The position numbers and the translations under genes were made by a program. Below, piece after piece: positions 1-9,008 of a stretch of DNA of 64,000 nucleotides; position 1 is the stretch's first letter, and every line of letters begins with the position of its first letter. The DNA lies in NCBI RefSeq assembly GCF_007989805.1, contig NZ_BJUB01000003.1:124001-188000 (forward strand), written 5' to 3'. Below the pieces are notes generated by a model. The model was given only the letters and a program-made list of their open reading frames with translations. It was not told the origin of the DNA and ran no database searches. This stretch comes from Cellulomonas xylanilytica (GTDB lineage: Bacteria; Actinomycetota; Actinomycetes; Actinomycetales; Cellulomonadaceae).

Positions 1-1278
1 GGGCTCCTGCAGACCGGCGTGGATGGCCGCCGCGACCTCGAACACCGCGCGGGGGCCGTCGAGGTCCTGCACGACGACCACGAACTCGTCACCCCCGAGC
101 CGTGCCACGGTGCCCCGGCGGGCCGTCGCCGCGCGCAGCACGCCCGCCACGTGCACGAGCACCTCGTCGCCGGCGGCGTGGCCGTAGCGGTCGTTGATCT
201 CCTTGAACCCGTCGAGGTCGCACGCGAGCACCGCCACGCGGTCGACGACGCCGGGCTGCTCCAGCACCGACTGGAGCACCTCCTGGAGCAGGGTGCGGTT
301 GGCCAGCCCCGTCAGTGGGTCGTGCATCGCCCGGTGCGTGAGCATCTCCGCCTGGAGCCGCGACTCCGTCGAGTCGCGCACCTGGACGACGAAGTGGTCC
401 GGGGCGCCCGTCGGGGTGCGAACGAGCGCGGCGTCGAGCGCGACCCAGACCTGGTGGCCGTCGGCACGCTGGTACCGCTTCTCGAGCGAGAACCGGTGCT
501 GGCCGCCGCCCAGCAGGTGGTCGACCTCCAGGCGCTCCGCGGGCCTGCCCTCCGGCGTGCTGAGATCCTCCATGCGGTACCCGCGCAGGGCACCGACGCT
601 GGTGCCCAGCAGCTCGGCGAACGCGGCGTTGGCCTCGACGATCCGCCACTCCAGGTCGACGAGCGCCATGCCGATCGGCGCGTTCTCCATCGCGACCCGG
701 AACTGCATCTCGCTGCGCGTCAGCGCCGCCTCGACCTCCCGGCGCCCGGTCACGTCGACCAGGGTCGTGAGCACCGCCGCCGCGTCCCCGTCGCCGGCCG
801 GCACCAGCTGGCTGGCCACCTGGACCATGCGTGCCTGGGTGGTGTCGGTGCCGGGCAGGGCCACACCGACGAGCTCGGAGTCCACCGTCCACCCCGCGCG
901 CGCCACCCCCGTGCGGTGGCCCAGCACGGCCGCCGGGTTCATCGCGAGACCCATCTCGTTCACCAGCACCACCGGCAGGTCGGCGACGGACCTGCCCACC
1001 GACGACGTCGCGTCGATGCCCAGGATCGCCGCCGCGCGCTCGGAGATGTCGAGCACCCGCCCCGCCAACGACTGGACGAGCACGCCCTCCTTGGTCACGG
1101 CCTGCAGCGCGTCGTAGCGGTGCCGCAGCTCGCGCGACAGCTCGAGCAGCTCGTTCGCCCGCCGGACCTGTGCGCGCTGCCTGCCGAGCAGGATGAGGAC
1201 GGCGACGAGCGCCAGGATCGCGACGGCGGCGATCACCACGCTGACGACCCCCCAGGGGCCGGGGAACGCGGCGCTCAC
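1..1278 (-). CDS. PAS-PAS-GGDEF diguanylate cyclase, 3' end cut by window edge
   Basis: Likely makes the second messenger cyclic di-GMP from two GTP. The 426 visible residues start at GTG 1278, which overlaps the ftsK stop by 4 bases (GTGA). A single hydrophobic helix at about residues 9-31 anchors it in the membrane. Two PAS-like sensor modules follow (about 45-160 and 175-290), then a GGDEF domain with an intact RLGGDEF signature near residues 392-398. The product-inhibition site (RxxD upstream of GGDEF) is not conserved, so feedback control is probably absent. An EAL domain could lie beyond the edge and cannot be excluded. The overlap implies translational coupling to the DNA translocase gene ftsK. 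Confidence 0.85.
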   Translation of the reverse strand, partial: MSAAFPGPWGVVSVVIAAVAILALVAVLILLGRQRAQVRRANELLELSRELRHRYDALQAVTKEGVLVQSLAGRVLDISERAAAILGIDATSSVGRSVADLPVVLVNEMGLAMNPAAVLGHRTGVARAGWTVDSELVGVALPGTDTTQARMVQVASQLVPAGDGDAAAVLTTLVDVTGRREVEAALTRSEMQFRVAMENAPIGMALVDLEWRIVEANAAFAELLGTSVGALRGYRMEDLSTPEGRPAERLEVDHLLGGGQHRFSLEKRYQRADGHQVWVALDAALVRTPTGAPDHFVVQVRDSTESRLQAEMLTHRAMHDPLTGLANRTLLQEVLQSVLEQPGVVDRVAVLACDLDGFKEINDRYGHAAGDEVLVHVAGVLRAATARRGTVARLGGDEFVVVVQDLDGPRAVFEVAAAIHAGLQEP

Positions 1279-3938
1279 CGACCCCCGCCGGACCAGCGTC
1301 CGGCGTCGTCCTCCTCAGCGCCGTCGAAGTAGTCGGTCGCCACCGGCGGCTCGCCCGGCAGGGCACCGTCCGTCGTGGCGTACCGGTCGTCCTCGTCCTC
1401 GCCGGGCGCCCCGCGCAGCATGGCGAGGGTGGCCGGCAGGTCGTCGGCCTGCACCATCACCTCGCGTGCCTTGGACCCCTCCGACGGACCGACGATCTCG
1501 CGCGACTCGAGCAGGTCCATCAGCCGGCCCGCCTTCGCGAACCCGACCCGCAGCTTGCGCTGCAGCATCGACGTCGAGCCGAACTGGGTGGTGACCACGA
1601 GCTCCGCGGCCTGCAGCAGCAGGTCGAGGTCGTCGCCGATGTCCTCGTCGACCTGCTTCTTTACCGGTGCCGCGGCCACGTCCTGGCGGTACACCGGCTT
1701 GAGCTGCTTCTTGACGTGCTCGACGACGGCGTGGATCTCCGACTCGGACACCCAGGCACCCTGCGTGCGCATCGGCTTCGCGGCACCCATCGGCAGGAAC
1801 AGCGCGTCACCCTGGCCGATGAGCTTCTCGGCGCCCGGCTGGTCGAGCACGACCCGGGAGTCCGTCAGCGAGCTGGTCGCGAACGCGAGGCGGGACGGCA
1901 CGTTCGCCTTGATGAGGCCGGTGACGACGTCGACGCTGGGGCGCTGCGTGGCGAGCACCAGGTGGATGCCGGCGGCGCGCGCCAGCTGCGTGATGCGCTG
2001 GATCGAGGCCTCGACGTCACGCGGCGCCACCATCATGAGGTCGGCCAGCTCGTCGACGACCACCAGCAGGTACGGGTAGGTCGCGATCTTGCGCTCGGAC
2101 CCCGGCAGCGGCTTGACCTTGCCCGCGCGCACCGCGGTGTTGAAGTCGTCGATGTGCTTGAAGCCGAAGTTCGCCAGGTCGTCGTAGCGCGCCTCCATCT
2201 CGCGCACCACCCACTCGAGCGCCTCGGCGGCCTTCTTCGGGTTCGTGATGATCGGCGTGATGAGGTGCGGGATGCCCTCGTAGAGCGTGAGCTCGACGCG
2301 CTTCGGGTCGACGAGCACCAGGCGGACCTCGTCGGGCGTCGCCCGCATGAGGATCGAGACGATCATCGAGTTGACGAAGCTCGACTTGCCCGCGCCCGTG
2401 GCGCCGGCGACGAGCAGGTGGGGCATCTTGGCCAGGTTGGCGACGACGTACCCGCCCTCGACGTCCTTGCCGACGCCGATGACCATGGGGTGCTCGGTGC
2501 GCTTGGCGGCGCTGGAGCGCAGCACGTCGCCGAGCGAGACGGTCTCGCGGTCGGTGTTGGGGATCTCGATGCCGATCGCGGACTTGCCGGGGATCGGCGA
2601 CAGGATGCGGACGTCCGCGCTGGCCACCGCGTACGCGATGTTCTTGCTCAGCGCGGTCACCCGCTCTACCTTGACCGACCTGCCGAGCTCGACCTCGTAC
2701 CGGGTGACCGTCGGCCCTCGGGTGAAGCCGGTGACCTGGGCGTCGATCTCGAAGGCCTCGAGCACGGAGGTGAGGGACTCGACGACGCGGTCGTTCGCCG
2801 CCGAGCGCACCTTGTGCGGCGCTCCCTTGGCCAGGGCGTCCTCGGCGGGGAGCGTGTAGAGGACGTCTCCCCCGAGCATCGGCTGCTCGCCGCGCGGGAC
2901 GGGGGTCGGCTCGGGCGCGCTCAGGGGCGCCTTGCTCACCACGGTCGTCGGCACGGTGTCGGGTGCGGCGTCGCGGGCCGCCTGGGCCTCCGCCTCGGCC
3001 TCGGCGGCCGCGACGATGGCGGCGCGCTCGAAGGCCTCGTCGCCGTCGTACGCGTCGAGGCGCGTGTCGTCGGGGTCGTCCGGCTGGTCGGCGCGCTTGC
3101 GTCGACGGCCGATCAGCTTGCGCTTGGCGGGCGGCGCCTCGATCTCGGCGACGGCCGTGTGCCCGGCGTTGATCACCAGGGGCGCGTCGTCCTCGGCCTC
3201 GTCGGCCGGCGCCCGGGTGTTCCCCGTCAGCCTGTCGTACACGCCGCGCAGGCGCGGGACGATCTGGTGCACGGGGGTCGCCGTGACCACGAGCACGCCG
3301 AAGAACGCCAGCAGGATCAGGAGCGCGACGGCGACCCCGGGGGTCAGCAGGCTCGCCAGCGGCGTGCCCACGAGGAACCCGACGATCCCGCCGGCCACGC
3401 GCAGGGCCGCCATGTCGTCCGTCCCGGGCAGCCCGGCGCCGATCTGGACGAGGCCGCAGACGGCCAGGGTGATGGCGCCGATCCCGATCGTGATGCGCCC
3501 GTTGGCCTCGACGCGCTCCGGGTGCCGCATGAGGCGCACCGCCAGCCCGAGCAGGACCAGCGGCACCGCCACGCCGACCTTGCCGAACGTCCCGGCCACC
3601 ACGTTGTGCACGACGGCACCGGCGGTCCCCGACAGGTCCCACCACTCGCGCGCGGCGATGACGATCGCGAGCCCGAGGAGCGTGAACGCGAGGCCGTCAC
3701 GGCGGTGCGCGGGGTCGAGGTCGCGGGCACCGTGACCGACGCGCCGAGCCGTCCCGCCCACGAGGTGGGCGGTCCCCATGAACATGCCCTTGACGATGCG
3801 GACCGGGAGGGCGGGTCGCGGCGGCGGCGGTGCGGGCCGTCGCCCCTGCGGACGGGAGGAGCCGCTCGTCTTGCCGGTCGCGCGCGACGTCGCCGGCGCA
3901 CCGGCGCGGGCGCGTGGGGTGGACGTGCGAGTGGCCAT
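1275..3938 (-). CDS. ftsK: FtsK/SpoIIIE DNA translocase
   Basis: Septal ATP-driven DNA pump that clears chromosome ends through the closing division septum. From ATG 3938 (887 aa) it has a basic N-terminal tail, four membrane helices (about residues 55-230), an acidic linker, then the RecA-like motor. The motor has Walker A GATGAGKSS and Walker B LVLVDPKRVEL. The C-terminal gamma winged helix (KLRVGFAKAGRLMDLLESRE) reads KOPS-type sites. An upstream in-frame start (4025) would add 29 residues unlike the family and is not favoured. TAGTTT seven bases before a GAGGACC-ATG could be the -10 or part of a short leader. The stop overlaps the GGDEF gene start. Confidence 0.95.
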   Translation of the reverse strand: MATRTSTPRARAGAPATSRATGKTSGSSRPQGRRPAPPPPRPALPVRIVKGMFMGTAHLVGGTARRVGHGARDLDPAHRRDGLAFTLLGLAIVIAAREWWDLSGTAGAVVHNVVAGTFGKVGVAVPLVLLGLAVRLMRHPERVEANGRITIGIGAITLAVCGLVQIGAGLPGTDDMAALRVAGGIVGFLVGTPLASLLTPGVAVALLILLAFFGVLVVTATPVHQIVPRLRGVYDRLTGNTRAPADEAEDDAPLVINAGHTAVAEIEAPPAKRKLIGRRRKRADQPDDPDDTRLDAYDGDEAFERAAIVAAAEAEAEAQAARDAAPDTVPTTVVSKAPLSAPEPTPVPRGEQPMLGGDVLYTLPAEDALAKGAPHKVRSAANDRVVESLTSVLEAFEIDAQVTGFTRGPTVTRYEVELGRSVKVERVTALSKNIAYAVASADVRILSPIPGKSAIGIEIPNTDRETVSLGDVLRSSAAKRTEHPMVIGVGKDVEGGYVVANLAKMPHLLVAGATGAGKSSFVNSMIVSILMRATPDEVRLVLVDPKRVELTLYEGIPHLITPIITNPKKAAEALEWVVREMEARYDDLANFGFKHIDDFNTAVRAGKVKPLPGSERKIATYPYLLVVVDELADLMMVAPRDVEASIQRITQLARAAGIHLVLATQRPSVDVVTGLIKANVPSRLAFATSSLTDSRVVLDQPGAEKLIGQGDALFLPMGAAKPMRTQGAWVSESEIHAVVEHVKKQLKPVYRQDVAAAPVKKQVDEDIGDDLDLLLQAAELVVTTQFGSTSMLQRKLRVGFAKAGRLMDLLESREIVGPSEGSKAREVMVQADDLPATLAMLRGAPGEDEDDRYATTDGALPGEPPVATDYFDGAEEDDAGRWSGGGR

Positions 3939-4002
3939 GGTCCTCAAACTAGTCGGGGCCACCCGCGACACGTCGGCGGTCGGGCGCGTGTCGGGCGCCC
4001 GT

Positions 4003-4413
4003 TCACCCGAGCAGCAGGCCGACACCCAGGGTGACGACCCCGGCGGCGAGCAGGACGGCGCCCACGCCGAGCAGGATCACGGCCCGGTTGGGCTGCTGGC
4101 GACCGCGTCCGACCGCCGCGAGGAAGAACCCGGCCGACATGACGATGGCGGCGAGCAGCACCCCCGTCTGCGCGAGCCACCGCCAGAAGCCCGTCAGCGT
4201 CGTCGCCTCGCCGAGCACCAGGCACACGAGCCCCAGCGTCACCAGCACGCCCGCGTGGGCGTGCCCGGCGCGGAAGAAGCTCTTCTGGAACTCGGTGACC
4301 TCCTCCTTGCCCGTCACGACGCGCAGCAGGAACGCGCCACCGGACTCGATGGCGACCACCGACAGGGCGACGATGCCGGCGGTGACCCGAGCGGCCTCGG
4401 TGAGCTCGATCAT
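4003..4413 (-). CDS. small four-helix membrane protein with FFRAGHAHAG motif
   Basis: Function unknown. 136 residues, almost entirely hydrophobic, with four predicted membrane helices. A conserved-looking FFRAGHAHAG stretch (about residues 45-54) opens helix 2 with two histidines that could bind a metal or haem; this is inference. It has a strong ribosome site, AGGAGG, 8 bases before ATG 4413. It is transcribed divergently from a TetR-family gene, and a near-perfect palindrome lies in the 75-base gap, overlapping a TATAAC -10-like box for this gene. The most likely reading is that the TetR protein represses this gene. I recall similar actinobacterial proteins next to TetR genes but cannot name a family. 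Confidence 0.75.
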   Translation of the reverse strand: MIELTEAARVTAGIVALSVVAIESGGAFLLRVVTGKEEVTEFQKSFFRAGHAHAGVLVTLGLVCLVLGEATTLTGFWRWLAQTGVLLAAIVMSAGFFLAAVGRGRQQPNRAVILLGVGAVLLAAGVVTLGVGLLLG

Positions 4414-4434
4414 GGCATTCCTCCTCGTTTGCGA

Positions 4435-4454
4435 ACGGTGTTATAGAACACTGT
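4435..4454. promoter_or_regulatory. probable TetR operator
   Basis: Inverted repeat ACGGTGTT-ATAG-AACACTGT, 7 of 8 arm positions paired. It lies between the divergent TetR gene (start 4489) and the four-helix membrane gene (start 4413). It covers TATAAC (4445-4440, minus strand), the best -10-like box for the membrane gene, with TTGACC (4471-4466) upstream at a long 20-base spacing. TetR proteins typically bind such short dyads in their own divergent promoter. Confidence 0.65.
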
Positions 4455-4488
4455 GCGGAAACCGGGGTCAAGAGCCTAGACTCGCCGC

Positions 4489-5064
4489 ATGGCCCGTCCC
4501 CGCGTGCACGACGACGCCCTCCGCGCCCGCCTGCTCGAGGAGGCCTCGGCGGTCGTCGCCACCGCGGGAGCGGTCGCGCTGACGGTGCGTGACCTCGCCG
4601 TCCGCGCGGGCACCTCGCCGTCCGCCGTGTACTCGCTGTTCGGCAGCCGCGAGGACCTCGTCCGCGCCGTCGGCGACGAGGCGTTCGCCCGGTTCGCCCA
4701 GCGGCTCGCCACCGTCCCCCGCACCGCCGACCCGGCCGCCGACCTGCTCGGCCTCGGGCTCGCCTACCGGGAGAACGCCCTGGCCGACCCGCACTTCTAC
4801 CGCGTGATGTTCGGCGCGGTGGGCGCGGGCCTGCAGGACGGCACCCGCGGCCCCGCCACCGCGAGCGCGACGTTCCTCGTCCTGCGTGACGCCGTCGCCC
4901 GGGTGCTGGGCGACGAGACCACGGCGCAGGAGCCGGCGCTCGGCCTGTGGGCGCTCGTGCACGGCCTGGTGGAGCTCGAGCTCGACGGGCTCCTGCCCGA
5001 CGGCGCGGATCAGCGGTACGTGCAGGTGCTGCGCGCGGCGGGCCAGGGCATCCTCGACGGCTGA
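4489..5064 (+). CDS. TetR/AcrR family transcriptional regulator
   Basis: 191-residue one-component repressor. The N-terminal helix-turn-helix spans about residues 8-55, with TVRDLAVRAGTSPSAVYSLF as the recognition region. The C-terminal ligand domain resembles the WHG-type TetR class (LGLAYRENALADPHFYRVMF). The ligand cannot be read from sequence. It starts 34 bases after the palindrome at 4435-4454 and is divergent from the four-helix membrane gene, so self-repression and repression of that gene are expected. The next gene starts 36 bases downstream on the same strand. Confidence 0.88.
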   Translation: MARPRVHDDALRARLLEEASAVVATAGAVALTVRDLAVRAGTSPSAVYSLFGSREDLVRAVGDEAFARFAQRLATVPRTADPAADLLGLGLAYRENALADPHFYRVMFGAVGAGLQDGTRGPATASATFLVLRDAVARVLGDETTAQEPALGLWALVHGLVELELDGLLPDGADQRYVQVLRAAGQGILDG

Positions 5065-5100
5065 CCTGCCCGTGTCGGTCCTGCGTGCCACGGTGGGTCC

Positions 5101-6219
5101 ATGACCGTGAGCCGATCCCAGGTGCTTCGGTACCGCGTGCACGCCCAGCAGCTCGACCGGCCGGTCCGGGAGGACCGACGGCCCGACGACGCCGCGGTCC
5201 TCGACCTGGGGGTGCAGGACACCGGTCCCGACGGGGCGCTCTGGGCGCTGGCGCTGCGGGGCGTGCCGGTCCGCGCCACGCAGTGGCCGAGCGAGCTCGC
5301 GCTGGCCTGGACCGTCCGCATGTCCCCGCACGCCTACCGTCGCGCGGACCTGAGAGCGGTCGAGAAGGCCGTGCGCCCCTACTCCGAGGCCGATGCGGCC
5401 AAGCGGGTCATCAACGCGTCGGCTCCCCTGGCGGCTGCCGGCATCTGCGTCCTCGACGCGCTCGCGACCGCGTCCCGGACCATGCACGAGGTGGTCGACG
5501 AGCCGATGGTGAAGGGCACGCTCTCCACCCGGATGACCGCGCGGATGAGCGAGCCGTACCTGCGCTGGTGCCCCGGCTGCCAGGCCACCCACATGTACGA
5601 AGGGATGTTCCGGCTCGCCGCGCTGCACGGGGGTCTGGAGCTGGAGCCCGGCACGTCACCCCCGGTCCTGCGTCGCATCGCGCGCTGGCCCGCGAGCCAG
5701 GTGGGCGACCTCGAGCGCGCGGACGACGGCGACGACGGACCCGTCGACCTGCTGCGCGGCCTGCTGCACCTGCTGGGTCCGCTGACCCCGAAGCAGGCCG
5801 CCGAGTATCTCGACTCGGCCGTCCGGGACGTCAAGGAGCGGTGGCCGAAGGACGCCGTGGAGGTCGAGGTCGACGGGACGCGCGCCAGCATCCTGGCTGC
5901 CGACCGCGCTGCGCTGGAGGACCCACCGGACGAGCCGCTCGTCCGGCTGCTCGGCCCCTACGACCTCTTCCTGCAGGGACGGGACCGCGAGCTCGTCGTC
6001 CCCGACAAGGCGCGCCACAAGGCGCTCTGGCCGAGCATCGGCCGGCCGGGTGCCGTGCTGGCCGACGGCGAGGTCGTCGGCACGTGGCGACCGCGCGCGA
6101 AGGGCAAGCGGCTCGCGCTCGAGCTCGACGAGTGGGTGCCGTGGACCAGCAGGACCCGGGCGGCGGTCGAGGTCGAGCACGAGCGGCTGGCGGAGTTCCG
6201 GGGCGTGACGCCGGACTGA
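5101..6219 (+). CDS. winged-helix DNA glycosylase-like protein (YcaQ/AlkZ superfamily)
   Basis: 372 residues resembling the HTH_42 (PF06224) superfamily, which includes the interstrand-crosslink DNA glycosylases AlkZ and E. coli YcaQ (AlkX). The N-terminal HAQQLDRP contains Q-L-D, matching the QxD catalytic motif described for YcaQ-type members. LLGPYDLFLQGRDR and the following GAVLADGEVVGTW region match the C-terminal beta part. Many actinobacterial members are annotated only as winged-helix DNA-binding proteins, so repair activity is inferred. It follows the TetR gene by 36 bases and may be co-transcribed. Confidence 0.75.
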   Translation: MTVSRSQVLRYRVHAQQLDRPVREDRRPDDAAVLDLGVQDTGPDGALWALALRGVPVRATQWPSELALAWTVRMSPHAYRRADLRAVEKAVRPYSEADAAKRVINASAPLAAAGICVLDALATASRTMHEVVDEPMVKGTLSTRMTARMSEPYLRWCPGCQATHMYEGMFRLAALHGGLELEPGTSPPVLRRIARWPASQVGDLERADDGDDGPVDLLRGLLHLLGPLTPKQAAEYLDSAVRDVKERWPKDAVEVEVDGTRASILAADRAALEDPPDEPLVRLLGPYDLFLQGRDRELVVPDKARHKALWPSIGRPGAVLADGEVVGTWRPRAKGKRLALELDEWVPWTSRTRAAVEVEHERLAEFRGVTPD

Positions 6220-6309
6220 CCGGACCCGCTCGAGACCTCCCGGGCACGGTGTCGGCGGGCGGTCCTACGGTGGGCGCATGCGTCCTCGTCGTCCCCTGCC
6301 GACGTCCTC

Positions 6310-7239
6310 ATGAGCCGCCGCGGCTGGTTCCTGCTCGTCACCGTCGGGATCATCTGGGGCGTCCCCTACCTGCTCATCAAGATCGCCGTCACCGACGTCA
6401 CGCCCGTCATGGTCGTGTTCGTGCGCACCGCGCTGGGGGCCCTGCTCCTCCTGCCCTTCGCGCTGCGCGGTGGTGGCCTGCGGGTGCTGCGCGGCCACTG
6501 GCCAGCCGTCCTCGGGTTCGCCGTGCTGGAGATCGTGCTGCCGTGGATCCTGCTGTCGAACGCCGAGCGCACCCTGTCGAGCTCGACCACGGGGCTGCTC
6601 GTCGCGACCGTCCCGATCGCCGCGGTGATCCTGGGCCGCCTGGTGGGCGACCGGCGGCCGGTCGCGCTCGTGCGCTGGATCGGTCTGCTCGTCGGCCTCG
6701 GTGGCGTGGCGCTGCTGCTCGGGCCGGGCGCGGCCGGCGGAGACCCCTGGGCCGTCGCCCAGGTGCTCCTCGCGGCGCTCGGGTACGCGGCCGCACCGAT
6801 CATCGCGGACCGGTCGCTGCGCGAGGTCCCGGCCATCCCGCTGACGGCCACGTGCCTGGGCATCACCGCGCTCGCGTACGCACCCGTCGTGCTGGTGACC
6901 GGCCCGCACGCGTGGCCGCCGGTGGACGCGGTCCTGGCACTCGCCGGCCTCGGCGCCCTGTGCACCGCGCTGGCGTTCGTGCTGTTCTTCCGGCTGATCG
7001 TCGAGGTCGGGGCCGCCCGGTCCACCCTCGTCGCCTACCTCAACCCCGTCGTCGCGGTCGCCCTTGGCGCCCTGGTCCTCGACGAGGTGATCACGATCAC
7101 GGTGCTCGCGGCGACCGGCCTGATCCTGGCCGGCTCGGCGGCAGCGTCACGGCGGACCGGCGATGCTGACGGGACGCCACCCACCGCCGACGACGACGTT
7201 CCTACGGCCGACGAGGTCACCGGGGTGACGCCGGCCTGA
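6310..7239 (+). CDS. EamA/DMT-family transporter
   Basis: 309-residue inner-membrane protein with about ten helices in two homologous five-helix EamA repeats (about residues 5-140 and 150-283). Family members export small metabolites such as amino acids, nucleobases or drugs; the substrate cannot be assigned. The last 25 residues form a polar acidic tail. The gene ends 7 bases before a strong bidirectional hairpin and converges with the RNase J gene. Confidence 0.85.
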   Translation: MSRRGWFLLVTVGIIWGVPYLLIKIAVTDVTPVMVVFVRTALGALLLLPFALRGGGLRVLRGHWPAVLGFAVLEIVLPWILLSNAERTLSSSTTGLLVATVPIAAVILGRLVGDRRPVALVRWIGLLVGLGGVALLLGPGAAGGDPWAVAQVLLAALGYAAAPIIADRSLREVPAIPLTATCLGITALAYAPVVLVTGPHAWPPVDAVLALAGLGALCTALAFVLFFRLIVEVGAARSTLVAYLNPVVAVALGALVLDEVITITVLAATGLILAGSAAASRRTGDADGTPPTADDDVPTADEVTGVTPA

Positions 7240-7245
7240 CGAGCG

Positions 7246-7279
7246 ACGGCCCCCGGCCTGCGGACAGGGCGGGGGCCGT
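7246..7279. terminator. bidirectional hairpin terminator
   Basis: Perfect 10-base arms ACGGCCCCCG / CGGGGGCCGT with a 14-base loop. It sits between the convergent EamA gene (ends 7239) and RNase J gene (ends 7307). There is no long T tract, as is common in actinobacteria. Confidence 0.7.
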
Positions 7280-7306
7280 GCAGGCCGAACGGCGGACCGA
7301 GCGTGC

Positions 7307-8992
7307 TCAGGCCTCGACGACCACCGGGATGATCATCGGACGACGACGCAGCCGGTTGGACACCCAGCGGCCCACGACCCGGCGCATGACCTGCTGCAGG
7401 ACGTGCGCGTCGGAGTTCCCGTTGCGTGCGGACTCCTCCAGCGCGGCGGTGAGCTCGGGGAGGATGTCGTCGAAGACGGCGTCCTGCTCGGCGAACCCGC
7501 GGGCGTGGATCTGCGGTCCCGCCAGCACCTTGCCGTCGGCGGAGCTGACGACGGCGAAGATCGAGATGAAGCCCTCGTCGCCCAGGATCCGGCGGTCCTT
7601 GAGCTCGACCTCGGTGATCTCCCCGACGCTGGAGCCGTCGACGTAGACGTACCCGCACGGCACGGCGCCGACGATCCGGGCGCGGCCGTCGATCAGGTCG
7701 ACGACGACGCCGTCCTCGGCGAGCACCACGCGGTCGGCCGGGATGCCGGTCTGCACCGCGAGCGCCGCGTTGGCCACGAGGTGCCGGATCTCGCCGTGCA
7801 CGGGCATGACGTTGCGCGGCTTGAGGATGTTGTAGCAGTAGAGGAGCTCACCGGCGCTGGCGTGGCCGGAGACGTGCACCTTGGCGTTGCCGGAGTGCAC
7901 GACGCGGGCGCCGAGCCGGGTGAGGCCGTTGATCACGCGGAAGACGGCGTTCTCGTTCCCGGGGATGAGCGACGACGCCATGATCACGGTGTCGCCGGGG
8001 CCCACGGAGACCTTGTGGTCGTTGTTCGCGATCCGGGACAGGGCAGCCATCGGCTCGCCCTGCGAGCCGGTGCACATGAGCACGATCTCGTCGTCGCGCA
8101 GGGAGTCGACCTGCTTGAGGTCGATCAGCACACCCTCCGGGACCTTGAGGTAGCCGAGATCCGCGGCGATGCCCATGTTCCGCACCATCGACCGGCCGAC
8201 CAGGGCGACGCGGCGCTGGTGGGTGTACGCCGCGTCGAGCACCTGCTGGACCCGGTGCACGTGGGACGCGAACGACGCGACGATGATGCGCTTGGTCGAG
8301 TCGGCGAAGACCTGGTCCAGGACCGGGCCGATCCCGCGCTCCTGCGCGACGAACCCGGGGACCTCGGCGTTGGTGGAGTCCACCATGAAGAGGTCGACAC
8401 CGCGCTCACCGAGGCGTGCGAAGGCCCGCAGGTCGGTGATCCGGCCGTCGAGCGGCAGCTGGTCCATCTTGAAGTCGCCGGTGTGCAGCACGGTCCCGGC
8501 GGCGGTGTGCACGGCCACCGCGAGCGCGTCGGGGATGGAGTGGTTGACGGCGACGAACTCGCACTCGAACCCGCCGAACGTCGCGGTCTGCCCCTCGCGC
8601 ACCTCGCGCGTCACGGGCTGGATGCGGTGCTCCTTCAGCTTGGCCTCGATGAACGCGAGCGTGAGCTTGGAGCCCACCAGCGGGATGTTCTTGCGCAGGC
8701 GCAGCAGGTACGGGACGGCGCCGATGTGGTCCTCGTGGCCGTGCGTGAGGATGATCGCCTCGATGTCGTCGAGACGGTCCTTGATGTACTCGAAGTCGGG
8801 GAGGATCAGGTCGACACCGGGCTGGTGGTCCTCGGGGAAGAGGACGCCGCAGTCGATGACGAGCAGACGTCCGGCGTGCTCGAGGACGGCCATGTTGCGG
8901 CCGACCTCTCCGAGCCCTCCCAGTGCGACGACGCGCAGGGCGCCGGCGGGCAGCGCCGGCGGCAGGGTGAGCTCGGGATGCGGGTGACTCAT
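7307..8992 (-). CDS. rnj: ribonuclease J
   Basis: Metallo-beta-lactamase/beta-CASP ribonuclease with 5'-to-3' exonuclease and endonuclease activity in RNA maturation and decay. It is 561 aa from ATG 8992 (MSHPHPELT), preceded by AGGAGCC. The zinc motif HGHEDH lies near residue 84 in ILTHGHEDHIGAVPYLL. The beta-CASP insert and the C-terminal domain (GMSTADG-free, ending RRRPMIIPVVVEA) are complete. Upstream in-frame residues to 9181 overlap dapA and are rejected. The gene follows dapA by 16 bases, the usual actinobacterial dapA-rnj pairing. Confidence 0.95.
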   Translation of the reverse strand: MSHPHPELTLPPALPAGALRVVALGGLGEVGRNMAVLEHAGRLLVIDCGVLFPEDHQPGVDLILPDFEYIKDRLDDIEAIILTHGHEDHIGAVPYLLRLRKNIPLVGSKLTLAFIEAKLKEHRIQPVTREVREGQTATFGGFECEFVAVNHSIPDALAVAVHTAAGTVLHTGDFKMDQLPLDGRITDLRAFARLGERGVDLFMVDSTNAEVPGFVAQERGIGPVLDQVFADSTKRIIVASFASHVHRVQQVLDAAYTHQRRVALVGRSMVRNMGIAADLGYLKVPEGVLIDLKQVDSLRDDEIVLMCTGSQGEPMAALSRIANNDHKVSVGPGDTVIMASSLIPGNENAVFRVINGLTRLGARVVHSGNAKVHVSGHASAGELLYCYNILKPRNVMPVHGEIRHLVANAALAVQTGIPADRVVLAEDGVVVDLIDGRARIVGAVPCGYVYVDGSSVGEITEVELKDRRILGDEGFISIFAVVSSADGKVLAGPQIHARGFAEQDAVFDDILPELTAALEESARNGNSDAHVLQQVMRRVVGRWVSNRLRRRPMIIPVVVEA

Positions 8993-9008
8993 GTGGCTCC
9001 TGGTGGGA

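Noticed and set aside
89..1366. Minus-strand open frame of 425 codons overlapping the GGDEF gene
   Set aside because: It is Arg/Gly-rich without motifs and out of frame with the PAS-GGDEF reading, which has clear domain signatures through the same bases.
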